Shown here piece by piece: positions 22,361 through 34,904 of a stretch of DNA of 64,000 nucleotides. The notes below the pieces were generated by a model. It was not told the origin of the DNA. It did no database searches and saw only the letters and a program-made list of their open reading frames with translations. Origin of the DNA: Nageia nagi (Eukaryota; Pinophyta); contig JBITNC010000001.1 of assembly GCA_050084985.1 (NCBI GenBank), forward strand, positions 153,574,001-153,638,000. The letters are read 5' to 3'. Both the position numbers and the translations under genes were made by a program. The stretch's first letter is position 1. The number at the start of each line of letters is the position of its first letter.

Positions 22361-24132
22361 GCCATGATTTTTCTGCAGAATCGGGCAATGTGTCCATATT
22401 CATGACAGTTGTAACACTCAACAGGATACTCCATTAGTGGGCCGAATGCATTCCTAGTAACAAAGGTTCTTGGAGTGATATTATACTTACATTCAGAAAT
22501 TTTGTGTCCATATGCATTGCATTTGAAATAGTATCCATTGAAGGGATGGATATATCTATTATGTTGCTGAGTACTTCTTGGTCCTGCATAGTGTCTTCTT
22601 TTGGAATGCACTTGAGTGAAGCCATCATCCTCCAGTCCTGAGCCACCTTCCTTCTTCTTGGTTTCTTTTGTGTTTTCTCCTCTTATGTCATTGGAAGATT
22701 GTCCTTGTTCATATCCCAGACCAGATTTATCAGAAAACATTCTTTGACTGTTAATGATTTCACTGAGTTTAGTCGACCTTCCTTCTAGATATTCAAAAGA
22801 GCTGATTTTCTTGGTGACTTCCTCTAGTTGCATACATAGCCCAGTTATTTCCTCTTCAAGCTTACTGCAATTTTGAACTTTCACAATAAGCTATTCCTCC
22901 AAGCTCTCATTTATCCTCTTAGATTCTTCCACTTCTATTTTTAAGGTTTCTATAATATTACTTGCATTATCAAGCCTTTTTGAGAGTCTCTCGTTTTTCT
23001 TTATTTCTTTCTCCAGTTCATTCAATGCTGTTATTAGTTCTTCTTCAGGATCATACTCAATCTCACAATCATTTTCTTCATCTGTCTCTTCCTTTTTATG
23101 TTTTTGGTCATTTTGATTATCTTTATTCAGTTTCTCTTCAAATGCCATGAACGATGCTCCATTGTATTCTTTTTCTGATTCACTACTGGAATCATCATCA
23201 GTGGAGCCTTCATTTCTAGATGTGAATCTCTGTCTATTTGACCTTCTATTTCGAGCATGAGATTTCATTTTGTGGTTTTTCTCAAAATATGATTCTTGAT
23301 CATCTTTATCAGTTTTTCTATATGGACATTTTGAAATGAAATGACCAATACCACCACAGTTAAAACATTTAATCGGTAGCTTGCCTTTATATTTACCTTT
23401 TCCCCTTTTTAGCTTTCTCACAAAATTTGCTTCTGCTTCATCAGATTATTCCTCATCGTCCGAATCTATTTTGGTTTTGGTACTGTTATTCGCTTTAAAC
23501 GCTATTTCCTTTTCTGAATGTTTTGCTTTTCCGATCCTCATTTCATAAGCAGTCAACGATCCATGCATTTCATCCATGCTGAAAGTTTTCAAATTTTTTG
23601 CTTCTTCAATAGTAGATACCTTTGAATCAAAGCGAGATGTGAGAGAATGCAGTACCTTTTTCACGATGACATGATCTTCAATTTCTTCCCCAAGACCTCT
23701 GATTGCATTAGTAATTTCATTTACTCTCAACATGTATGCTTCGATGGTTTCATCTTCATTCATCTTTAGAACTTCGAATTGAGCTCTATGAGTTTGGAGT
23801 TTTGCTTCCTTGACTTTATCATCTCCTTCGTGAATGCTCTTCAACTTATTCCATATTTCATTTACAGATTTGCATGCCATAACTTTCACCAGTTCACTAT
23901 CCACAAGACCACACATTAGAGCATTTCTTGCTTTTGCATCATATTCAAATGCCTTTCTTTCTGCTTCATCTGATGGACCTGTAGGGGGAGGAGTGTAACC
24001 CTTTTTAACAGCATTCCAAATGCCAAAACCCAAAGCACTGAGATAAGTCTTCATTCGAATTTTCTAGAAAGCATAATTGTTTCCATCAAAGAGAGGTGCC
24101 TTGTTAGATGAGAAACCTTCTCCGCTTGCCAT
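22357..24132 (-). pseudogene. copia-3 gag
   Basis: The true start is the ATG at 24132 (MASGEGFSSNKAPLFDG), 64 bases inside the LTR. The frame runs unbroken in register to 22357 with stops at 24064 (TAG replacing the conserved Trp of NYAFWKIRM), 23446 and 22891. The UBN2 capsid domain (24054-23500) includes IWNKLKSIHEGDDKVKEAKL, LHSLTSRFDSKVS and MDEMHGSLTAYEMRI. Three zinc knuckle sites follow. They are CFNCGGIGHFISKC (near 23340-23390), a second near 22500 whose first Cys is Tyr (YFKCNAYGHKISEC), and CYNCHEYGHIARFC near 22370-22420. An acidic coiled-coil stretch lies between the first two. Gag would package the RNA in cytoplasmic particles. Confidence 0.92.
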
Positions 24133-24179
24133 AGTGTCACTACCGAATCTCCTTAGCTGTTATAGCCTGAGTAGGAACG

Positions 24180-24193
24180 TGGCTCTGATACCA
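24180..24193 (-). promoter_or_regulatory. copia-3 primer-binding site
   Basis: Minus strand reads TGGTATCAGAGCCA, the exact copia signal complementary to initiator tRNA-Met, two bases from the 5' LTR. Confidence 0.95.
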
Positions 24194-24195
24194 AA

Positions 24196-26529
24196 TGTTG
24201 TTCTTCGAGTGACACTGAGAGGGGGGGGTGAATCAGTGTATATAAAAATAATCAATTTAATCTTCTTAAATAAAGACAGATTAAAAGTCAGAGAAAAATG
24301 AGCAAGCACACCAGTACATCACACAACACCAGATGTAACGAGGTTCACCAGATTGGCTACATCCCCGAAATTGACTGCTTGGACACCAATCCAAATCCAG
24401 CCATTAAAGAAAGCTTACAGATTCACAGCACCAACTATGAAGGGTAGCACCAACTACCACTTTGAGAATAATAGCACCAACTGCTTGGAGCACCAACTCC
24501 AGCTCTCAAATTCATAGCACCAACTGTGAAGGGTAGCACCCACTACCACTTTGAGCATAGCAGCACCTACTGCTTGGAGCACCAACTCCAGCTCTCAAAT
24601 TCATAGCACCAACTGTGAAGGATAGCACCAACTACCACTTATCAAGCACCCACTTGAGACAACATTAAAAGGGAGGAAGGAATACAGTTCTAGAAGACCC
24701 TCAATGGTCTAGCTCTAATGCTCACTGTTCATTCTCTGCACACAGCTCCAAAGTAACACAGTTAAACAATCACTATACTCTTTGCATATTCATTTACTCA
24801 CTTCACCTTCTCCGGATACTCCCCTCTTCCACGCTATTACCTCCTCTCACGCACTTCTCTACACGCACATCTCATCACACTCTATTGCCTCCACTCCGGC
24901 ACTTCACTCTACACACTTCGGATGCTTCACACTGCACACTTCGGATACTTCACTCTGCACACTTCGCTTCATGCACATCTCATCACACACTATTGCCTTC
25001 ACTCTGGCACTTCACTCTACCCACTACGGATACTTCACACTACACACCGTGGATTCTCACTTACACTTCTTTTCTCTCTTTGAGCTATGCAATCACAACT
25101 ACCACTCTCCTCGAGCTGTGCACTCACACCTTCCACTCTCCTCGAGCTGTGCACTCACCACTACCGCTTCATTTCCTTCTCACCCTATGTCCTCATTTTT
25201 CACACTCCACACACTCCTTCTTTTTTCACATTCACTCTTCACCTCATTCCTGTAATTAACCGTTACACGTCAAGAAAACTCCAAGAGACTGTTCCTATCA
25301 TTACACGTTATCAAAAACAAACTGAAAAGGAATCCTTGTTTGTAACTACTTCTGCACCAAAGGGAGTTCACTATTTGAGTCTGCAACTGCTGTAACTGAC
25401 GAATGCTCCTATTGCTCAAATAGATTTGTTCAGACACGTATACCTCTTTCACCACTGATTTCGGAGATTTTTGATAATTCTGGACTCTTTTCTTCTTCAT
25501 AAAGGTATTTCAGATAATTCTGGACTCTTTTCTTCTTCATAATGGTATTTCTGATAATTCCAGACTCTTTTCTTCTTTATAAAGGTATTTCGGATAATTC
25601 CAGACTCTTTTCTTCTTCATAATGGTATTTCTGATAATTTCGGACTCTTTTCTTCTTTATAAAGGTATTTGGATAATTCCAGACTTTTCAACACCTACAC
25701 CATGATGTCATCATCTCCGGACTCCGGTCTTCGCACTTTTATCTTCGCACTTTTGTCTCTGGACTTTTCAACACCTACACCATGATGTCATCATCTTCGA
25801 ACTCCGGTCTTTACCACAACGTGACTCTCTTATTTTTTGTGACATCATCCTTTTTAATCTGAAACATTTGACTTTCGGGACATTTACTTTATGGACTCCG
25901 TATTGTCAATCTCTCTTTGCCGATCTCATCTCTGCATTCCAGAATGCTTTATTCGTTGGCTCCGGCTCTTTGATCACTCTTTGCTGACCTCATCATCTCC
26001 GGAACCCGGTTCTATTCACAAATGTGAACATTATTCTCCCTGTGACATCATCTCTTGCTTTCGGATTGTTTTACTCACTGGCTCCAGCTCTTTGATCGCT
26101 CCTTGCTTACCTCATCACTTTCGGACTCCAGTTTTGAGTGAAGGCCCGAAATCGCTGACATCATCTCTTCCGGAACGCTTTATTTACTAACCCCAGCTTT
26201 ACCAAAATCACGTGTTGACAACATTACAATCACTCATCACCTCCGGAACCCGGTCAAAACCTCTGGAACCCGATCAGAACCTCCGAAACCTGATCAACAC
26301 CTTGTTGACAACAGTTACAGTCACGCTTCACCTCCGGAACCCGATCAGAACCTCTGAAACCCGATCAACACCCTGTTGATAATAGTTACAGTCACGCTTC
26401 ACCTCCGGAACCCGATCAACACCCTGTTGATAATAGTTACAGTCATGCTTCACCTCCGGAACCCGGTTAGAACCTCCAGAACCCGATCAACACCACGTTG
26501 ACAACAATTACAATCACTCACGCTCAACA
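24196..26529 (-). repeat. copia-3 5' LTR (2,334 bp)
   Basis: Same ends and internal modules as the 18879-21213 LTR: the gcaccaact tract at about 24420-24660, the 40-bp array at 25476-25683 and the cacctccggaacccg units to 26529. Differences from its partner are mostly C/T or G/A, often in ccgg contexts (ccgga against ccaga or ctgga), as expected for decay of methylated cytosine. As the 5' LTR it would hold the promoter; I could not place the TATA box. Confidence 0.95.
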
Positions 26530-26534
26530 GATAT

Positions 26535-26829
26535 AGGCCTCAAGTACAAAACCACTACACCATGTCCAAAATATCTACTACACACTTCATGAAATGGAAA
26601 TGGTGGGGTTACATATGATGGGCCTTCTCAATGGAATGCGAATTGTAATACTAGAAGAGATTTAATCAAGATTGGTTAATATGGACTTTACTTAATCTTT
26701 TCCTATGGGTTATAACTAGCCAATAGCATTAACAAGCTCATATGGATTTCCTAGATCCATTCCTATATCATTCAAGTGTATAAACTAATAAAAAAAATTA
26801 GGTCTAAAATTTTAGGGTTTTGGATGTCA
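26535..26829. other. right flank of copia-3
   Basis: AT-rich sequence continuing the pre-insertion site. No gene or repeat partner was seen. Confidence 0.4.
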
Positions 26830-28330
26830 AGAATAGGTGGATGCATTACACAATTGCAAAAAGAATTAGTCGTACCATATTTTTGCAATACCCACTATGG
26901 GTAATAGCACCAACAAACCTAATCTTTTGTAGCACCAACTGTAAGGAGAACCAACCCCTGTCACCAAGCACCCACTCAAAGATAGGATTTTTTTAATGAA
27001 AATTTTAAAATTTATAGTTTTATGAAAAGGCTATTCCAATTAGTTTTGAAATATTGAAGATAGAAAAAATTGCTATAAATAGGCTATTTTGATGTATTTT
27101 TTTGTTATTCGATTTAGAAAACAAATTTGCAATTATAAATATTTGGCTATTTTGAAAAATATTTAAACTTTAAAATTAATTTTGAAATCATAAAAATAGA
27201 AAAATTACTATAAATAGTCCTTAAAAAAACCATGCTCAATGAACTCAAAATGTTTTGGTAGAAAATTTGATTTCCCTTCCAAAGATCTTGAGTTTTCTAG
27301 CACAAACTCTTCTTTTGTTCATCCTAATGATCACAACCACACTACTTATCTCACAACACATAACTCACTTGGCATATCTAAAATTTTACTATTTCCACCA
27401 CACTCTCTCTTTTTTCAAAAGTACACTCAAATTATCTAAGAAACACTCTTTTATAATTGATTTTTTTCTTTTTGTAACTCTCTTTTTATGTAACTCATTT
27501 ATGATGCAATATTCTCATATGCCATCTACCAATTGTAACTCTTATCTTTTCACTTTCCACTTATCAACTACCAATTTTGTAACTTTTTATTTTGTAACTT
27601 GTTTATGAAACAATATTCTCATATGCCACTTGTCATTTGTAACTCATATATAACTCTTTTTTGTAACTCCTCATATTCCACCTACCAAATATTCTTATGA
27701 CACAAACATGCCACCTAACATTATTCTCCTATGTCATCAATTAAAGTAAATATATTTTTACAATTACACACTTGAATGAAGAATTCGGTAATTAGCAAAT
27801 ATGGTTTTGAACATTTGAGAGTAAAACTATCACATAAAATGAAACTATCCAAAACTAGAAAAAGTGCTTTAGAGCCATTTTATGATGCTCATAGTTTTTG
27901 CATACAAACATTTTTTGGGCTTAAAATTAAAACTTAAGCTCTTAATTTATCTAAATACCTGTAGTAAATATTTTGTAAATTGGAATTCGAGGCTGATTTT
28001 GCAATAATCAAAATAAAAAAAAGTGATAAATTATCTTTTTGCAACTCATGTCATTTCTTCCTTGAAGGTTTGTTTTGCTTGAAATTTGAATTATATGCAC
28101 ATGTATATACCAAATACTTTCAATTAAAATTTTTTATCTAACACTCCATGATTTTCGTAATATTTGACCTTCAAAGTGGACTTTGATACTAATTTCATAA
28201 TTGTCCAAAAATATGCAAAATTGTACAACCAAGTACCAATAATGCAAATAATTAGTCCAGACATGGAGCTAACATATAAAATACCATGATGACTTGTTTC
28301 CACATATGATAACATGTTCCACACTATCAA
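26830..28330 (-). repeat. LTR-like copy III of the copia-2 family
   Basis: 26850-26980 and 27235-27520 match copy I (1700-2104). 27690-28330 matches 9641-10310, the copia-2 LTR. This copy therefore links both parts in one unit and is the best guide to the family's LTR order. A stretch at about 26985-27230 with no counterpart in copy I interrupts it. No coding region or primer-binding site adjoins it, so it may be a solo LTR. I could not find its exact ends or a target duplication. Confidence 0.5.
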
Positions 28331-28344
28331 ATACCATAATATAA

Positions 28345-28550
28345 AATAATAAACTTAATTGTACATCTCTATCAAAAGTTTTATCTTCGCAAAGATGATT
28401 TTTTTTTAATTTTATACTTATTTTCAAGTCACAAATTTCCATGAACTAATGGAACAATATTCCAAATACCACCCAAGCATAAGAATGTGTCAAGTTCTCA
28501 CTTTAATTATATTTCATCTTCATTCATATTATCAATTTTAGATCAAACTT
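28345..28550. repeat. dispersed repeat, first copy
   Basis: Matches 30310-30520 in the same orientation with moderate divergence (shared phrases gacatctctat, cacaagtttccat, agaatgtgtcaagt, attcatattatc). Family unknown. Confidence 0.6.
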
Positions 28551-30309
28551 CCCTAATGAGTGGGCATTTGGCCTCTGAATTCTTAGAGACTTTGTGAGGA
28601 ATCAATATCCCTTCTTATAACAACCTTTAATGGTCAATTAATTAAAAGGGAAGAGTACAAAAAATAAGGTAGAATTTACAATTCCCTCAAAAAATGTTCT
28701 AACCTCTAAAAATATTTGAAATACCTCCTCAAGCAACTAAACAAGCTCTGTGAATTATTCTCCAAGCTGCAAATGTTTAGTACAAGTTAGATAATGATTA
28801 GTGAAACACCATTTCTCTTTTATCATTTTTGTGATTCTAACTTTACTTCACTCTTCAAATCTTATTAGACTACCTAAAAATGAAGGAACTCTTTACATAT
28901 TTTTAAGAGTTGATCAATATTGAAAAAAACTACAAATCAAACACAAACTAAGTGCTATGTTATTATTTGAACATTCTTACATTTCCAATTTTGACAGATA
29001 GATATTATCCTTTTGTTCTCTTTCAAAAGGACACTACATAGTCCTAAGGAAATCTCAACCAACTCTAAAACCACTTGATATATAATTTTGTGAAGCTTAT
29101 AGCTTACAAGAAAACATCAAATACAAATTTCTAATTTTATTATTTTTTCATTTTCTCAATGCTAGATCTATGTGTGTAATATGCAACTATTTTGATTTAA
29201 ATGCACATCTACATAAATAACACAAATAGTTTTATAGAGGTTCCTCTCAACATGAGTGTACATCCCCCTTTTATGGCTTTCTTCATTATTTTATTACTGA
29301 TGCAAGGATAAATCTTACAATCATAAGTAGTCTAAATGTTGCCTAAATATTCTATACATTTGCATTTTCAACTCCCATGATCCTTTGGCTCCTCCAAGCT
29401 CAACCAAAATTAAGTTCATACTTCATTTCTTGCCCATGTAAAATACCCATACATTGTACCTTTCACAAATACAATATGCTCTCAATAATACAACTTCCAC
29501 TATTACATCATTAATCTACTTTGTAAATAAGAAATTAAATAGCACAGAATGACTATGACATTGTTCACCTTATACTATGGCTATACAACTTGATTAGGAT
29601 GGCTATGATATTTTCCATCATCTAATCAATATTACAACATGGTGATGGAGAAGGTTCTCCCTTGTTATGAAGTTCTCCTCTATCTTTAGTAGTATTATGG
29701 CTTCCATCAACAACTTCACACTCTTCTAACAGTAAAACTAATAATCCTAAAATAAGAATCACCTTACTAGGCTATTTATATCTCTTATGCTTCTTGTATC
29801 CTCCTCTTGGATTATTAGGATATTTTATAAACTCATTAGGAGGGATAAACATATTCAAAATTGATGTCCCTTCAGGTTCCCAATGCTCCAAATGACCTAA
29901 ACCACATCATATTATGCCTATGCATGTTCCATTTTTCCAACATTGGCACTAACCTCAACATTAACATTGACATGAATATTGTTGTTTTCAGGTGTCCACT
30001 CAGGTGTCAAGTCAGGTTTTAGGTTGTTGGGTCATCATGTCAAGTTTTATCCAGCATTAATGTTGGTCTTTTTAGGTAATACTTGTCTAGAGAATGATAT
30101 TTTATATATAGACATGATAAAATGATCAAATTTAAAATCCCATACTCAAATTCCTCAAGAACACTAGCACAGGCATTGGAATGAGCATGGGTGCTATTGT
30201 AAGCATTAGTGTTGGCATTTTTTATAGTTATGTAGAAAATGCCTTGTATGGTGATCAAATATTTGACAAAGGTAGGCATGCATATACATGTTAGAAATAT
30301 ATTTTGATA
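28551..30309. other. no recognisable gene
   Basis: AT-rich sequence with only short frames. Nothing was recognised on either strand. Confidence 0.4.
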
Positions 30310-30520
30310 ACTATATAATGAAAAAAGAATCAACTCAATTTGACATCTCTATAAAAATTTATACCTTCCCAAAGATGACTAATTTATTTTATGACTATTT
30401 TCTAGTCACAAGTTTCCATCAACCAATGGTAAAATGTTCTAAATACTATCCAAGCATGAGAATGTGTCAAGTCCTCACTCCAATTATGTTTGGTATTCAT
30501 TCATATTATCCATTTTATAT
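30310..30520. repeat. dispersed repeat, second copy
   Basis: Partner of 28345-28550. No terminal structure is visible. Confidence 0.6.
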
Positions 30521-31399
30521 CACCATTTGAACTAAATTGCAATATCAAATAATTCATGTTTTTTTTTTAATTACCTAAGTAAGACCAATGCTAGTGTTGG
30601 TGTTACTAAGGCCAAAACTGTCAAACTGAAGGTTATCAATCCAAGAGAAACAAATTATATCCAAAATATATAAAATTAGATGACTATGGATAACTATGTT
30701 TAAACTTATCTAAATTTACCAAATTACAAGCATATGGAAAAGGTTAAGATATCACTCCTAAATTTCATCATTTTGTATGCAAAATAGCATATCAATGACA
30801 TGGATCTTAGAAAATAAAGATTGTTCAAGGAATATAGTAAGAAGCCTAGTGCTAGCACTGGCATGACATACAAATAAAGGATAAGGATACAATCTCTTAA
30901 TCCTAAATATTGTATCCTCCAAAATTATGGAAACCAAATAAAACTAAAAAACTAAAAAAACTTAGCTTAAACAGTCAAATGAAAAATTGTCAAATTGTGC
31001 AATGCCAAATTTTTCTAAATAAATGCAAAATAAATAGCATAGATATTGAGGACAATGTTAATGCTAATATTAAAGATATAATACAATACCATGACTCATG
31101 TAATGAGAAAATAATTATAAGATTACATAAATAAATATTAAACTATATAAAAACTAAGACACCAACACCAATGCTAAGAAGAAGAAATGAAAAGGTAAAC
31201 CAAAATTAGAAAAACATACAAATAAGCTATTATATATAAAAGAAATATAATAATAAAAATGACATGAACAATATTTTGTACATTTTTTATGTAGCATGAA
31301 ATCCACTTACAAAGTTAAAGGATGAATCCTTCATTTTGGATTTGATGAAATTTGGAAAAGGATTGTTGAAGATCCCTATATTCTTTTTATACTCATGCT
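30521..31399. other. no recognisable gene
   Basis: Very A-rich, with no domain. It may be decayed sequence downstream of the gag remnant that follows. Confidence 0.35.
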
Positions 31400-32300
31400 A
31401 AGGTACTTACAACTTCTTTGGCCTTTCATTTGTATCTTTTATCTCAACTTTAACTTTTGAACTCTTCCTTTCTTTTGGTGGTGGAAAAGACACCCTTCCT
31501 TGATCAATCAAATCTTGAATATTATGAAGTAATGGTATACAATACTTGGTTGCATGTCCCCATTGTTGATGATATTCATAAAATTGATCTGAGTTGCACT
31601 TGGAATTCCTTCTTTGAAAGAAAGTTGAATTTAAGGTCTTGAAGGTTTTTCAAGCATATTTCTATTAAACAAGGACTTGATCACCTCATCAATATCTTCA
31701 TATATTGGAGTGAACTTTCTTCTATCGAAGGTTTGATATTCTACATACACTTATTTATCTTCTTAATTTTCAACCTTCTTCTCATCTTTCTTTGGATCTG
31801 CTACTTACTTCATAGGTTGAGTTGAATCTCCTTTGAGTACCATCTTATCCTCTATTTTAGCTTCTTTCTTGTACCTTGCTTGATATTTTGTAGGTGTTTT
31901 ATCTCTTGCTAGTATCAATTCTTGCTTCCATATACCATTTCTAATAAAGAACCTCTCTTTTTCAACCAAAGAATGAAGAAACTTATCCAATGATAAATTA
32001 TTAAACTAAAAGCACTTATCTTTGTATTATTTATAAAGGGCCTCAATAAAGGTTGTAATATTTGCATTATCATCTATATACACTTAATTAGTCATTCTCA
32101 TTCAATATTTGATAAATGATTCAAAACATTATCCTTTCTTTCACATTCGACACATCAAATCTTAGAATATCATCTCCTTGGGGGTATATATTTGATCAAA
32201 GATGCAAAAATCTTACTTGATTTATCAAAAATTTCAATAATGCCATGGGGTAATTTAGTGAACCATTGAAGATCTTCTCCCATTCATGATACAAGAAACA
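31400..32300 (-). pseudogene. Tat-type gypsy gag remnant
   Basis: On the minus strand near 31480-31600 a frame reads DQFYEYHQQWGHATKYC and HNIQDLIDQGRV. This parallels the Gag zinc finger of the giant element (CAYHRQKGHKTNRC, then HKIQDLIDGGKI) with the first Cys lost. Upstream, KFTPIYEDIDEVI and a segment near 32230-32280 (GEDLQWFTKLPHGIIEIF) resemble the Gag capsid phrase W-F-x-x-L-P. The intervening SLVEKERFF region is basic. Many frame changes occur. It is a separate, older relative of the 44-62 kb element. Confidence 0.6.
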
Positions 32301-34299
32301 ACTTAGTATGTAAATATTTATCCTTAGTTATTAGTGATACCTTATCATAATAAATACATAAATGCAAACATGGATCACTTCTACTATAATATTTAGAAAA
32401 TTTGATAGCCTTCTTTGTATCAATCATGTTTGATCCAATTATCATGCATAGAGGATTACTTTCTTCATCCCTTTATGGTTGCAAACCTTGTTCTAACTCC
32501 ACTTTTATCATAGTTTATTCAAATTGATCCAACTTTACCTTCATTGCATCATTATTTACTATTTAAGGTACATTTTACAAAATTGGAAAATCAAGCTTCT
32601 CTTGAATAAGCTCTTGAATTTCTTCTTATGCTTGACATGAACATTTTCCTATCAAATATCAAAATATGATTATATAGTCCAATATGCTCAAAAGCTCCAC
32701 TCCTTGTATCCCTATATCACATAATATCATTTAAAGTAGTTGTAACATATCATTCCATATCCTTATAAGATAATTTGATCAATTATTTTATTACACTTCT
32801 GTAGTTTTGCATATTTGTTATATTCCTCCTCTTGATTCAAACCAAAGATAGTTTACATTGCTTGAACTATAAATTTATCCTGTTATTTTCATTATTCTTC
32901 TCTTTTATCTCAAATTTTCATATCCATTGGAATAAGTTGCTTATTCCTAGGTTGAAATATCCCTACCTTTGTCCTATAATCATCTTTAACCCTATGACTC
33001 TATTCCCTATAATATGTAATTTTATGAGGAATATCCATTTTTGTGACTTCAATTACTTCTTTGGAATGAAGGAACCTTGAATTGATTTTGTTATCTTCTT
33101 TTGATCAATCCAAAAATGGCATATCAAAATCTTCTATTACCTTGTCAATCTCTGCATACTTTTATGGATCTTCTATAACACAATCATCCTAAATAAATTT
33201 ATCATCATCCTTAGCAAGCTCTTCAAAATTACCAACCTCAATGACCAATGGTAGTTTGATTTCTAATGTTGATCCTTTGTATGATTTTCAATACCTCCCA
33301 AATCTATATGAGTCTCTTTATAAAGTAATTCCTCTAATGTGGTGCAAGGAACAATGCCCACTCTTTACTTAATAAGAATCTTACATTTTATATCTAAATA
33401 ATAACTCCTCTTATAAGCTCAAGAAATTTTGATGAAACTATCATATTATTTAAAACTAGAACCCTATTGACAATGCTATTAAGGTTATTGGCACTTGCAT
33501 GAGCATTTACACTAGGATTCTCTATACTAAAGGGTCTCATATTCTATGCAACTTTGGTTTGATGTGAGAAAAATCCTAGGTGTGGCTCCCCTAGATTAAT
33601 AGCCATATCATCAATGGTAAAAATTCTTGGCATTCCATAACCTTCTCTTCTTGATAACTTTGTTATTTCCCCTAAAGACCTCTACAACATATGCCTTCTC
33701 ATTAATAGGTAACTCACTAAGAACTTTGACTCAAATTGATACCTATTATCTCTAGATCTCATGATCTCTTTGAAGGTCTCCTCAGTACTCAGTTGTGTTA
33801 TCAAATCTTCCTTAACTAAGATAGGAGGAATATTTTAATTAAGAGGGGTGTATGTATCTTCACTCTTGGTTTGAACTTCCTAACTAACTATCTTCTTTAA
33901 GCTATGAGAGTTGGCTATTAAAATTTATTTGTTCCAAGGGATATCATCTATAGGATCCTTTATCATAGGTCCTTGAGATTCAATAAGTTTATGCTACCTA
34001 AAAATTCATTTACTCTATCTTTGATCTTGAAAATAAATGTGTGTTCTAGGAATGCTTCTCTTCTTAGGAGCTTTCTTAACTACAGTGTTAGTAGGCTCAA
34101 GAGAAATATGTACATTTTCATTGCTAGTAACATAAAATATTTACAAAAAAGGGTAGTTTTTCTCTCTAGGTCTAAGGATATCTTAGATATATTTGATAGA
34201 TTTATAATTATTGTGTATACTCTTTTATCTAGAGGTTATGATGCTTGAATTCTTATGGTTTATCTACTTCAAAAATATTCCAAATCCTAGAGACACTGC
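32301..34299. other. decayed sequence, possibly upstream gag of the same remnant
   Basis: Scattered minus-strand frames (for example KEIMRSRDNRYQFESKF near 33750) might be the N-terminal Gag or upstream ORF of the 31-32 kb remnant. No motif is clear enough to assign. Confidence 0.3.
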
Positions 34300-34693
34300 T
34301 TCAGGTAGGGAGAAAGGCAGCAATGCCATAGCCATCATGGTATTTGGATCAAAGGTTGCTTTCTTTGCTGCAAACAAATTATGAATTTATGCTCTTCTTA
34401 CCGAAATATGTGCCATGTAAATCATGAAAATCATTTCAATCTATACTAAATATTTAAAAACACAATGCATGCAAAATGTGGATTTGGATCGCAAGCTTCC
34501 ATAGCTAAACAATTTGTGAAGTTCCCCGTATGGCTGGGAAGGACTTTATTTTTAAATGTTTAATAGATGCCATTCCACCGAGTCGTACATCCTCTACTTT
34601 ATTTTTTATATTTGTGGCTAGGGGTCAAAATTGACTAGTGGGTTAACTTTTTATTTGAAGAGTTATTTTGACTTTCTACCCTTCAAGATTGAT
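34300..34693. repeat. direct duplication, copy A
   Basis: Matches 34905-35290 in the same orientation over about 390 bp with around 10 percent difference by eye; the offset is about 605 bp. Both copies end in the same aggggtcaaaattgactagtggg and gactttctacccttca phrases. The spacer (34694-34904) contains its own short duplication of aatatctcatcaat...ctcttagtatttg. Family unknown; a small LTR pair or an unequal-exchange product are both possible. Confidence 0.7.
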
Positions 34694-34904
34694 AGGTAAA
34701 TATTTTTTTTATACTTCAAATGAAAATTTTAGCAAGTAATATCTCATCAATATTTTATGGTGTGGTCTCTTAGTATTTGTTTTTGGTATTAATATCTCAT
34801 CAATAATACAATTTTTATTGTGTGATCTCTTAGTATTTGTTGTTGGTATTGTATAATCAAAGTAAATTTGAAGCTAATGTAAAGTAGTTTTTTACATTAA
34901 GCTT

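Larger units (their letters stand above)
18874..26534 (-). mobile_element. copia-3, structurally complete but internally deleted LTR retrotransposon
   Basis: A Ty1/copia element on the minus strand with all structural signals. The target duplication GATAT is at 18874-18878 and 26530-26534. LTRs span 18879-21213 and 24196-26529. The primer-binding site is at 24180-24193 and the polypurine tract at 21214-21227. The internal region is only 2,982 bp and holds gag, protease and the first part of integrase, then jumps to the last residues of RNase H. RT and most of RNase H are absent, so it is non-autonomous. In the first 470 bp of the two LTRs I counted about eight substitutions, all C/T or G/A. 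Confidence 0.95.
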
